Assembly (NCBI GenBank): GCA_024695145.1
Contig: JAILIS010000047.1
Span: 80,759-144,758 of the forward strand
DNA from: Lachnospiraceae bacterium
Lineage (GTDB): Bacteria > Bacillota > Clostridia > Lachnospirales > Lachnospiraceae
Direction of reading: 5' to 3'
Length of the DNA stretch: 64,000 bases
Under the pieces are notes generated by a model, which was not told the DNA's origin, made no database searches, and saw only the letters and a program-made list of their open reading frames with translations. How positions within the stretch are numbered: the stretch's first letter is position 1; each line of letters begins with the position of its first letter. Of the stretch, positions 8,453-16,463 are shown one piece after another. The translations under genes and the position numbers were made by a program.

Positions 8453-11221
8453 ATGAAGAAACAAAAGTTTGACGGCAGGGGAGCCGAAGAATGCAAAAGA
8501 CTTGACTGGGTGGAACTGTCTGAGACGCTAGAGGCAAAGGGCAGCGAGGAAAGTCCCATAGTGAACGAGACCATTTCCCAGATCGTTTCCGAAGACCTGA
8601 AGGTTGATACTCAGGGCCTTGACGGAGTAAGAGATGCTGTGGATTCATTCTACGCATACGACAAGAAACCTTCTGCCGCTAAAAAGGTCAAAAAGAGCGT
8701 CGCGGATAATCCCGTTGACGAGAAGATAATCATTCGCTCGGAAGAACTGAAGAAGAAACGCAGTGCGGCAAAAAGCTCTGCGGCAAAGAGTGCTACGTCA
8801 AAGAGCACATCAAAGAGCAGCGCATCAAAGAGCGGCACATCAAAGAGTACCGCAGCCAAGGCTGCATCTGCCAAGGGAAGTGTCGCCAAGAGCAAAACGG
8901 CGAAAAGATCATCCGCTCACAGATCGTCACATGTCGGCCCCGAAAGATCAAATGATTCTTTCAGACACGTAAAGGGTCTTGATAAATACAGAAAGATGGG
9001 GGTTCTTCCGACAAAGGAGGACGGGCCTTCGGATTTTCGCAAAAAATCAGCCGACTGGAAAGACGAGGAGATCAAAAAGGCCGAGGCCGTTGACAACGGT
9101 ATCATAGCTGAAGACGAGGATCTTACGTTCGGCGAGAAGCTTAAGAACATGTCAGTCACAAGCATCCTTGCATATGTTATGGCCGGAGTTCTGTTCATCA
9201 CATCGTTGATGACGACGACCGTATATGCGGATTACCGCGGAGAGCAGAGCAAAGCTATGGCGATGGCGAATCTCCCCTCTTTTGTCGATGATGTCACAAA
9301 CGTTGCCTACAACGGAGACATTGTCAATACGCAGGAGTTCGAGATGGAAGATGCCGCATCGGAGATGCCTGCAAGTGAGAACAGGATGCTCTCGCTCATA
9401 CTCACCAGCGTGGAAAAAGACCTTAAGGTCAAGCTCGTTGATGATGAGGATACGCTTGTAAAAGGCGTTAAATGGGGCATTACCGTTACGGACGACAAAG
9501 ACAAGGAAAGTACGTACGAAGATGAAGACGAAGACGGAGTGATCCATCTTACCGGAATGAATGCCGGTGATTATTCCGTAGCGATAACGGATACAGGCGG
9601 ACTTGACGGGTATCTCTATCCCACTGTCGGACAGAAGGTGAGCGTTAAGGCAAAGGTCGAATACAAGGTTATCGCAAATATCAAAGACGAGATCAAGAAA
9701 GAGAGCGAAGTAAATGCTGCCGCCGAAGATAACGGCAATAAAGCGGCAGATGTGGAAACGGGAACCGCTCTTACCGATACGGTGGAATTTGTTGAATCAT
9801 CGAGAGAGGAGAACGGCGAGACCTACGAAGAGGCAATTGTGGATCTTTCCAAGACCGAGATCATCGCTACTGTCGGCGGAAGACTTGTTGCGGCACTTAA
9901 GAACATAGCGGATGTCGCAAATACATTTACTTCCGGCACACTGGCAAACATCGGCACCGCACCCCTCGGCAGGATGGTGGCGCTCGATCCTTCGGGTGAG
10001 GAAAACGCGAACGGATCTGGAAGCGGCGAAGAGAATAAGACAGAGGTGACTGCTACACCCACACCTACTGCGACTCCTGCTCCTGCTCCGGCACAGTCGG
10101 ATCAGTCATCTTCGCAGCCCGAAGCCGCCCGGCCTCCGGAAGGGCAGCAGAACAACATCTCCATGGAAGAGATGATGCGCAGGTACGAGGAGTACAGGAA
10201 AGCAAAGGAAGCCAGGGAAAATCAGACGCCGACCCCTACCCCGACGCTGACACCGACACCGACACCGGCTCCTTCAAATATCACCGATCTTAACGCAACA
10301 CCGACGCCGGTTCCGCTCGACATACAGAACCAGACGGTCGATACGGACTCATTCAAGCCTGAAGCACAGCTTTACGATTCAGCCAAGAACGAGCTCTACG
10401 TTTATGAAGACGGAAACTACAGACTGGCCAAGTTCGCCGATTACAAGAGCGGGAACTTCTCCAAGTATTACAGAAAAGTCGTCGGGTTCATCTATACCGG
10501 ATGGCAGAATATTGATGGCAAGAACTATTATTACAACAAAGATCACCAGTTCGTTACCGGAGACCAGATCATAGGCGGAGTTTCATACAAGTTCAATTCC
10601 GATGGTTCTCTCGATAACGGTTCAGGCGTACTCGGCATAGACGTATCGAAGTATCAGCCGAGCATCAACTGGAGTTCGGTAAAGGCATCGGGTGTTGATT
10701 TTGTAATAATAAGATGCGGGTACCGCGGAGCCTCCACCGGAGCGCTGATCCAGGATCCTTACTTTACGAGCCATATAAAAGGTGCCAAGAGCGTGGGCCT
10801 CAAAGTCGGAGTATATTTCTTCTCCACTGCACTCAATGAAGCCGAGGCTGTAGAGGAAGCGAGTATGTGTGCGGCACTGTGCGGGGATTACGGTATCAAC
10901 TATCCTGTATTCCTTGATGTTGAGTCATCAAGCAGACCCGGTTACAATACATTGTCCGCAGCGGAGAGAACGGCCAATATACAGGCGTTCTGCAAGACGA
11001 TATCCTCTGCCGGATATACACCGGGACTGTATGCGAACAAGACATGGCTGACGGAGAAGATCAATACATCCTCACTGTCATGCAAGATCTGGCTGGCCCA
11101 GTACAGGGCGGAAGGTCCGACATACAACGGACGTTACGATATCTGGCAGTATACGTCAAAGGGAACGGTTGACGGCATCAGCGGAAATGTTGATATGAAC
11201 AAGAGTTTCCTGAATTACTGA
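8453..11221 (+). CDS. Membrane-anchored GH25 muramidase with a Lys/Ser/Ala-rich cytoplasmic tail
   Basis: A 922-residue protein. Residues about 1-233 are hydrophilic and include a KSSAAKSATSKST-like tract (about 101-157) resembling histone H1 tails. One hydrophobic helix (about 234-258, SILAYVMAGVLFITSLM) predicts a cytoplasmic N-terminus and an outside C-terminus. Outside, an acidic region is followed by PTPTPT linkers, a cell-wall-type repeat (GWQNIDGKNYYY, near 690), and a complete GH25 lysozyme domain from about 724 (GVLGIDVSKYQ; VFLDVESSS with the catalytic acids). GH25 enzymes cut the MurNAc-GlcNAc bond of peptidoglycan. It interrupts the rfb genes, suggesting that wall opening is linked to glycan attachment or export. 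Confidence 0.9.
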   Translation: MKKQKFDGRGAEECKRLDWVELSETLEAKGSEESPIVNETISQIVSEDLKVDTQGLDGVRDAVDSFYAYDKKPSAAKKVKKSVADNPVDEKIIIRSEELKKKRSAAKSSAAKSATSKSTSKSSASKSGTSKSTAAKAASAKGSVAKSKTAKRSSAHRSSHVGPERSNDSFRHVKGLDKYRKMGVLPTKEDGPSDFRKKSADWKDEEIKKAEAVDNGIIAEDEDLTFGEKLKNMSVTSILAYVMAGVLFITSLMTTTVYADYRGEQSKAMAMANLPSFVDDVTNVAYNGDIVNTQEFEMEDAASEMPASENRMLSLILTSVEKDLKVKLVDDEDTLVKGVKWGITVTDDKDKESTYEDEDEDGVIHLTGMNAGDYSVAITDTGGLDGYLYPTVGQKVSVKAKVEYKVIANIKDEIKKESEVNAAAEDNGNKAADVETGTALTDTVEFVESSREENGETYEEAIVDLSKTEIIATVGGRLVAALKNIADVANTFTSGTLANIGTAPLGRMVALDPSGEENANGSGSGEENKTEVTATPTPTATPAPAPAQSDQSSSQPEAARPPEGQQNNISMEEMMRRYEEYRKAKEARENQTPTPTPTLTPTPTPAPSNITDLNATPTPVPLDIQNQTVDTDSFKPEAQLYDSAKNELYVYEDGNYRLAKFADYKSGNFSKYYRKVVGFIYTGWQNIDGKNYYYNKDHQFVTGDQIIGGVSYKFNSDGSLDNGSGVLGIDVSKYQPSINWSSVKASGVDFVIIRCGYRGASTGALIQDPYFTSHIKGAKSVGLKVGVYFFSTALNEAEAVEEASMCAALCGDYGINYPVFLDVESSSRPGYNTLSAAERTANIQAFCKTISSAGYTPGLYANKTWLTEKINTSSLSCKIWLAQYRAEGPTYNGRYDIWQYTSKGTVDGISGNVDMNKSFLNY

Positions 11222-11249
11222 TATAAGAAATATATACACGGAGAGCAAA

Positions 11250-11798
11250 ATGGGAAAGATAACTGTAGAAAAAACACCTATCGACGGGCTTGTGGTCATC
11301 ACACCGAAGGTATTCGGAGACGAACGCGGCTATTTTATGGAGACATATAATATAGCGGATTTTACGGAAGCCGGCATTGACTGTACATTCGTGCAGGATA
11401 ATCAGTCCGCTTCCAAGAAAGGCGTTCTGCGCGGGCTGCATTTTCAGAAAGAACATTCCCAGGCAAAGCTTGTACGTGTATTTAACGGAGAAGTGTTTGA
11501 TGTGGCGGTCGACATGAGAAAGGGCTCAAAAACATACGGAAAGTGGTTCGGAGTCCGCCTCTCCGGCGAGAACAAAAAAATGCTCTTCATACCGGAACAC
11601 TTCGCTCATGGATTCCTTGTACTGTCCGACTATGCGGAATTCGCGTACAAGTGCACCGATCTTTATCATCCCGATGATGAGGGAGGGATCATCTACAACG
11701 ATCCCGACATAGGCATAGACTGGCCTGTGCCCTCCGGGACAGAGCTCATTTTTTCCGACAAGGATCAAAAATGGCCGAGACTTAAGGAGCTTTCATGA
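11250..11798 (+). CDS. rfbC: dTDP-4-dehydrorhamnose 3,5-epimerase
   Basis: Cupin-fold enzyme of the dTDP-L-rhamnose pathway. It shows GDERGYFMETYN, the catalytic-site stretch GVLRGLHFQKEHSQAKLVRV and FIPEHFAHGFLVLSD. At 182 residues it has the usual length. It is preceded by GGAGAG and coupled by ATGA to the exporter permease. The fourth enzyme, the reductase RfbD, is not in this window and must be encoded elsewhere if dTDP-rhamnose is the end product. Confidence 0.96.
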   Translation: MGKITVEKTPIDGLVVITPKVFGDERGYFMETYNIADFTEAGIDCTFVQDNQSASKKGVLRGLHFQKEHSQAKLVRVFNGEVFDVAVDMRKGSKTYGKWFGVRLSGENKKMLFIPEHFAHGFLVLSDYAEFAYKCTDLYHPDDEGGIIYNDPDIGIDWPVPSGTELIFSDKDQKWPRLKELS

Positions 11799-12778
11799 CA
11801 AAAAGAAAAACGGTCATTACCGTTGTTACGATACTTATAGTATCGCTTCTGCTGTACATTATCCTGCATCACAATCCCCTGGCGGATCCCGGCGAGGAAA
11901 TGATCAAAAAGATCATTTCCTGCATTATTCTTGCCGCAGTTTATTCCGTATTCCTGTTTAAATACGATAAGATAGTTGTTCTTCCGGTTGAGCTCTTTCA
12001 GAACCGTCAGCTCATCTGGAAGCTTGCCAAGAATGATTTCAAGACGAGGTATGCCGGGAGCTATCTCGGTATAGTCTGGGCTTTTGTACAGCCGGTCATT
12101 ACGGTCCTGCTTTACTGGTTTGTGTTCACCGTGGCGCTCCCCGCAAGGGCGGTGGAGGTAAAGGGTGATATACAGGTGCCGTATATTCTCTGGCTTATCG
12201 CCGGTATAGTGCCGTGGTTCTTCTTCTCCGAGGCACTGTCAAACGGAACCAATGCTCTTCTTGAGTACAATTATCTCGTCAAAAAGGTTGTGTTTAAGAT
12301 CAGTATCCTTCCGATAATCAAGATCATCTCGGCACTGTTTGTGCATGCCTTTTTCCTTCTCTTTACGATAGGTCTTTTTTCGTGTTACGGCATGTTCCCC
12401 GATCTTTATACGCTTCAGGTCTTTTATTACAGCGCATGCATGTTCGTGTTTGTTCTGGGACTGTGCTACATAACCTGTTCGATCATTGTCTTTTTCAGGG
12501 ATCTCGGGCAGATCATCTCGATAGCACTGCAGGTCGGCATATGGGCAACGCCCATACTGTGGAACATCAATACCCTTTCGCCGAGGCTTCGTATAGTATT
12601 TAAGATCAATCCGATGAATTATATCGTGGAAGGATACAGGGACGCTTTTATCGACAAGATATGGTTCTGGGAGAATTTCTATTCCACGGCTTATTTCTGG
12701 ATACTGACAATGTGTATGTTCGCCTTCGGAGCTATAGTGTTCAAGCGCCTGAAGGTTCATTTTGCGGATGTTTTGTAA
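11795..12778 (+). CDS. ABC-2 polysaccharide exporter permease (Wzm/TagG type)
   Basis: The core from about residue 70 (LFQNRQLIWKLAKNDFKTRYAGSYLGIVWAFVQPV) is the typical start of Wzm/RgpC/TagG permeases, followed by six hydrophobic helices. Together with the next gene it would export a finished undecaprenyl-linked glycan through the cytoplasmic membrane. It is odd in having about 65 extra N-terminal residues with two additional hydrophobic segments (VVTILIVSLLLYIILHH and IISCIILAAVYSVFLFKY). Its start overlaps the rfbC stop by ATGA. Confidence 0.92.
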   Translation: MTKRKTVITVVTILIVSLLLYIILHHNPLADPGEEMIKKIISCIILAAVYSVFLFKYDKIVVLPVELFQNRQLIWKLAKNDFKTRYAGSYLGIVWAFVQPVITVLLYWFVFTVALPARAVEVKGDIQVPYILWLIAGIVPWFFFSEALSNGTNALLEYNYLVKKVVFKISILPIIKIISALFVHAFFLLFTIGLFSCYGMFPDLYTLQVFYYSACMFVFVLGLCYITCSIIVFFRDLGQIISIALQVGIWATPILWNINTLSPRLRIVFKINPMNYIVEGYRDAFIDKIWFWENFYSTAYFWILTMCMFAFGAIVFKRLKVHFADVL

Positions 12779-12787
12779 AGGAGAGAC

Positions 12788-14152
12788 ATGGCTGATTTTC
12801 TTGATGCCATAACACAATCAAATAACGTCAGTGAACACACGGATCATGTCAGCTCAGGCAGTATTTCGAATGAGATCGCCATAGGAGTGAGTCACATAAC
12901 GAAAGTTTACAAACTCTATGACAGAAACCGTGACAGACTGAAGGAAGCCCTCCATATAGGCAGAAATATACACTGCAGGGAGCACTATGCCCTTGATGAC
13001 GTCAGCTTTGATGTGTATAAGGGTGAGACGGTGGGGATAATCGGCACCAACGGTTCCGGCAAATCCACGATACTCAAGATCATCACCGGTGTACTTTCCC
13101 AGACGGCGGGAGAACTCAACATAAGCGGGCGGATCTCTGCCCTCCTGGAGCTCGGAGCCGGTTTTAACATGGAGTTTACGGGTATCGAGAACATATATCT
13201 GAACGGCACGATGCTCGGCTTTTCGGAAAAAGAGATAGACGAGAGGCTTGAGTCCATACTTGAATTTGCCGATATAGGCGATTTTGTGTATCAGAAGGTC
13301 AAGACGTATTCGAGCGGTATGTTCGTGCGCCTGGCGTTTGCAGTTGCGATCAACATCGATCCGGAGATACTGATCGTTGACGAGGCTCTGTCCGTCGGCG
13401 ATGTGTTCTTCCAGAACAAATGTTACAGGAAGTTCGAGGATTTTAAAAAACAGGGAAAGACGATACTCTTTGTCAGTCACGATCTCGGCAGTATAAGTAA
13501 ATACTGTGACAGGGTCATCCTGCTTGAAAAAGGACACAAGATCGGCGAAGGTGAGCCCAAAGAGATAATAGACATGTATAAGAAGGTGCTGGTCGGCCAG
13601 CTGGATTCGACGGTTGATACCGAAAAGAGCCAGAAGCTTCACACCGGTGCAATGTGGAAGGACAGCATGCAGCTGAACCCCAATGTTGACGGATACGGTA
13701 ACGGACTGGCCGAGTTCGAGGATTACTGCGCTTACGATAACAGCGGGACCATAACCAATACCATCATAAAGGGAGATGAATTCACGGTTAAGGTGAAAGT
13801 CCGCTTCTTCGGGGATGTATCGGATCCCATATTCGCGCTTTCGTTCAAGAACATGCAGGGTACCGAGATCACCGGGACGAATACGATGTTTGAGAAGATC
13901 ACTACCGGTACTCCGAAAGCCGGTGATGTATATACAGTCACATTTACCCAGAATATGTCGCTTCAGGGAGGCGAATATCTGGTCTCGCTCGGCTGTGTAG
14001 GGTATCGTAACGGTAATTTCACCGTATATCACAGACTGTACGACGTGTTTAATCTCACGGTCATCTCATCAAAGAACACCACGGGCTTTTACGATATGAA
14101 CTCCATCGTGATAGTCCGCAGCAAAGAACAGGAAAATGACGTACAAAAATAA
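12788..14152 (+). CDS. ABC exporter ATPase with C-terminal carbohydrate-binding domain (Wzt type)
   Basis: The nucleotide-binding domain carries Walker A GTNGSGKST, signature YSSGMFVRLAFAVA, Walker B ILIVDEALSVGD and the H-loop FVSHD. Residues about 285-445 form a beta-rich Wzt_C-like domain (NPNVDGYGNGLAEFEDY onward). In characterised systems this domain binds the modified non-reducing end of the glycan and couples chain termination to export. A strong AAAGGAGA site precedes the ATG. The next gene encodes a candidate end-modifying enzyme, which fits this role well. Confidence 0.93.
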   Translation: MADFLDAITQSNNVSEHTDHVSSGSISNEIAIGVSHITKVYKLYDRNRDRLKEALHIGRNIHCREHYALDDVSFDVYKGETVGIIGTNGSGKSTILKIITGVLSQTAGELNISGRISALLELGAGFNMEFTGIENIYLNGTMLGFSEKEIDERLESILEFADIGDFVYQKVKTYSSGMFVRLAFAVAINIDPEILIVDEALSVGDVFFQNKCYRKFEDFKKQGKTILFVSHDLGSISKYCDRVILLEKGHKIGEGEPKEIIDMYKKVLVGQLDSTVDTEKSQKLHTGAMWKDSMQLNPNVDGYGNGLAEFEDYCAYDNSGTITNTIIKGDEFTVKVKVRFFGDVSDPIFALSFKNMQGTEITGTNTMFEKITTGTPKAGDVYTVTFTQNMSLQGGEYLVSLGCVGYRNGNFTVYHRLYDVFNLTVISSKNTTGFYDMNSIVIVRSKEQENDVQK

Positions 14153-16463
14153 TGACAGGATAGGAAATGTGGTCATTGACTACACATATTACAAAGGTGA
14201 GGACCTGTACTCCGAAGGAGCCGCCGAGGACAGGCTCCTTGACTATGTCAAAAATCACACCGCGCTCGATTACGAGCATTATATCCAGGAATCCAGAACA
14301 TGGTCGGTAATGTATCACCTGTCCTATATCAGGCAGAATGTTGCCGGATGGCTGCCCATAAAACCGTCTGATGATGTGCTTGAGATAGGCAGCGGCTGCG
14401 GTGCGATCACGGGTATCCTGGCGAGGCTTGCCAATACGGTAACCGCCGTCGAGCTGTCACAGAAAAGAAGCCTTATAAATGCTTACCGCAACAGGGAATA
14501 TGACAATATCAGGATCATGGTGGGCAATTTTGAGGACGTTGAGAAAGGCCTTGCAAAGAAATATGACTATATCACGCTGATCGGAGTGCTTGAGTACGCG
14601 GCCTCTTTTATCAGCGGAAGCGAACCGTACACTTCATTTCTTAAAATGCTGTCCGGACATCTCAATCCCGGAGGAAAGATCGTAATAGCCATTGAGAACA
14701 GGCTGGGAATGAAATATTTTGCAGGTTGTAAGGAAGATCATCTCGGAACATATTTCGGCGGTATAGAAGGTTACTCTGCTTCATCGCCCGTCAGGACATT
14801 TTCAAAAGAAAGCCTGAACGATCTTCTCACAAGTGCAGATATGAAGGATCCGCTTTTCTACTATCCGTATCCCGATTATAAATTACCCCACACGATATAT
14901 TCAGATGAGAGACTCCCCGGCATGGGAGATCTCAATACGAACCAGCGCAACTACGATTCCGACAGACTCATACTGTTTGATGAGACCAAGGCGTTTGATT
15001 CCATGATAGAGGAAGGCAGGTTTCCCGAATTTGCCAATTCATTCGTAGTGATAACATCCCCGTTTTCCGGCTGGCAGGATATGATGGAAAAGATTCCGGT
15101 ATATGCCAAATACGGTAATGACAGGATGGAGGACTACAGAGTATGTACCATCATAAACAGATCGCCCGACGGAGAATTGAGTGTTTACAAGAGTGCACTT
15201 TCGACCCACGCCAATCCGCACATAGACAAATTTGCCGAGAACTGTAAAAGGCTTACGATCCAGTTTTCGGATGCGGGACTTGTTCCCGCGGAATGCAGGC
15301 TTATAAAGGGGAAGGAAAAGGGTATCGCATATGCCGGGGTGGCGTCAACTGCCCGTGACTGCGTACAGTTCGAATATGTATCGGGGACCACGCTTGAAGA
15401 CCGGCTCAATGAGCTTGAGGCCATGGGACAGTATCCCGAGATGGAATCCCTCATAATGGAGTATTGCAGACGACTCGGCAAGCTGTCGGGAATAATGGAG
15501 TTCAAGCGCTCCGTTAAGTTTGACGAAGTGTTCGGAAAGAGAGAATTCAAGAAGAAATACGTCGCGGTCAGTCCGTGCAATTTTGACATGATCTTTTCGA
15601 ATATCGTTATTGAAGATAAAGATGCCGGCAATGCCGCATGGAAAGTTCTCGATTACGAATGGGTATGGGATTTTGCCGTTCCCCTTCAGTTTGTGATATA
15701 CAGAGCCCTGTATTACCATTTTCGTGACAGGGCCGGCGACGGATTTTCGGTATATCTTTCGAGAAAGGGAATGGATGTTTACAGCCTGTGCGGCATGGAT
15801 ATAGGGGAGAGGATGCTCTTTTCCGAGATGGAGCATTCATTCCAGGTGTATATAATAGGCGGTGCGGCATCTCTTGAGGTAATGCAGGTTCTGATGCCCA
15901 CAACATCCATCAGGATCGATAATATAGTAAAGATCGGGACATATTTAAGAAATCTTGACACTCCGAGGATATATTATTCGAGGGGTACGACATTTTCTTC
16001 CGACAATCAGCTCGGGGTCATTGCGGATGTGGATGATTCGCATGTCCATGTTCATATACCCATTGAGCGTTATATCAATTCACTTCGCATCGATCCTACG
16101 GAATACCCGTGCCTTCTGCATGTTGAGGAGATCTACTTTACTCTTAACGACGGTATCAGACATGATGTGTCGGAGATCATCGTTAACGGTCACAAAGTGT
16201 CGGAGAACACGTTCATATACGATACGAATGATGCCCAGCTGATAATTGAAGGAGTATTGCAAAATGCCAATTCAGTGGACGTTAAATATCATATAACCAT
16301 GGTCGAGCAGCCCTTCTATGATGAAGTATTAAGAGTACTTACCAAAAAAGAAGAAATGCTCCTTGAAGAGAAGAAGAAGTTTTCCTACCGCCTGAAACGT
16401 AAAGCCGGCATTATAAAGGAGGATATACTGCCTGAGGGCTTTGTAAGAGCAAGGATAAAATGA
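14136..16463 (+). CDS. Methyltransferase-kinase fusion, candidate WbdD-like chain terminator
   Basis: A 775-residue protein. Residues about 65-260 are a class I SAM methyltransferase (VLEIGSGCGAITG). Residues about 345-560 read as a eukaryotic-type kinase fold: beta-3 lysine in SVYKSAL, a hinge-like FEYVSGTTLEDRL, a catalytic-loop pattern FDMIFSN with the D-x4-N spacing of HRDLKPEN, and VLDYEW in the metal-binding position. The C-terminus is beta-rich, then basic and helical (EEKKKFSYRLKRK), a possible membrane contact. E. coli WbdD joins the same two activities to cap O-antigen chains before Wzm/Wzt export. Here it directly follows Wzm/Wzt. The kinase call is my motif reading; whether it caps the chain is inference. 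Confidence 0.75.
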   Translation: MTYKNNDRIGNVVIDYTYYKGEDLYSEGAAEDRLLDYVKNHTALDYEHYIQESRTWSVMYHLSYIRQNVAGWLPIKPSDDVLEIGSGCGAITGILARLANTVTAVELSQKRSLINAYRNREYDNIRIMVGNFEDVEKGLAKKYDYITLIGVLEYAASFISGSEPYTSFLKMLSGHLNPGGKIVIAIENRLGMKYFAGCKEDHLGTYFGGIEGYSASSPVRTFSKESLNDLLTSADMKDPLFYYPYPDYKLPHTIYSDERLPGMGDLNTNQRNYDSDRLILFDETKAFDSMIEEGRFPEFANSFVVITSPFSGWQDMMEKIPVYAKYGNDRMEDYRVCTIINRSPDGELSVYKSALSTHANPHIDKFAENCKRLTIQFSDAGLVPAECRLIKGKEKGIAYAGVASTARDCVQFEYVSGTTLEDRLNELEAMGQYPEMESLIMEYCRRLGKLSGIMEFKRSVKFDEVFGKREFKKKYVAVSPCNFDMIFSNIVIEDKDAGNAAWKVLDYEWVWDFAVPLQFVIYRALYYHFRDRAGDGFSVYLSRKGMDVYSLCGMDIGERMLFSEMEHSFQVYIIGGAASLEVMQVLMPTTSIRIDNIVKIGTYLRNLDTPRIYYSRGTTFSSDNQLGVIADVDDSHVHVHIPIERYINSLRIDPTEYPCLLHVEEIYFTLNDGIRHDVSEIIVNGHKVSENTFIYDTNDAQLIIEGVLQNANSVDVKYHITMVEQPFYDEVLRVLTKKEEMLLEEKKKFSYRLKRKAGIIKEDILPEGFVRARIK

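Noticed and set aside
8763-8972. Direct repeats in the muramidase gene resembling a tandem-repeat or CRISPR array
   Set aside because: The repeated GCAAAGAG/TCAAAGAG text encodes the Lys/Ser/Ala tail in frame, has irregular spacing and lacks spacers of constant length.
10060-10320. ACACCGACACCG-type repeats
   Set aside because: They encode Pro-Thr linkers in the muramidase and are not an independent repeat element.
12854-14032. 392-residue minus-strand ORF opposite the Wzt-like gene
   Set aside because: The plus strand carries all ABC ATPase motifs in the same bases; the antisense translation is rich in His/Tyr/Val and shows no domain, so it is a shadow.
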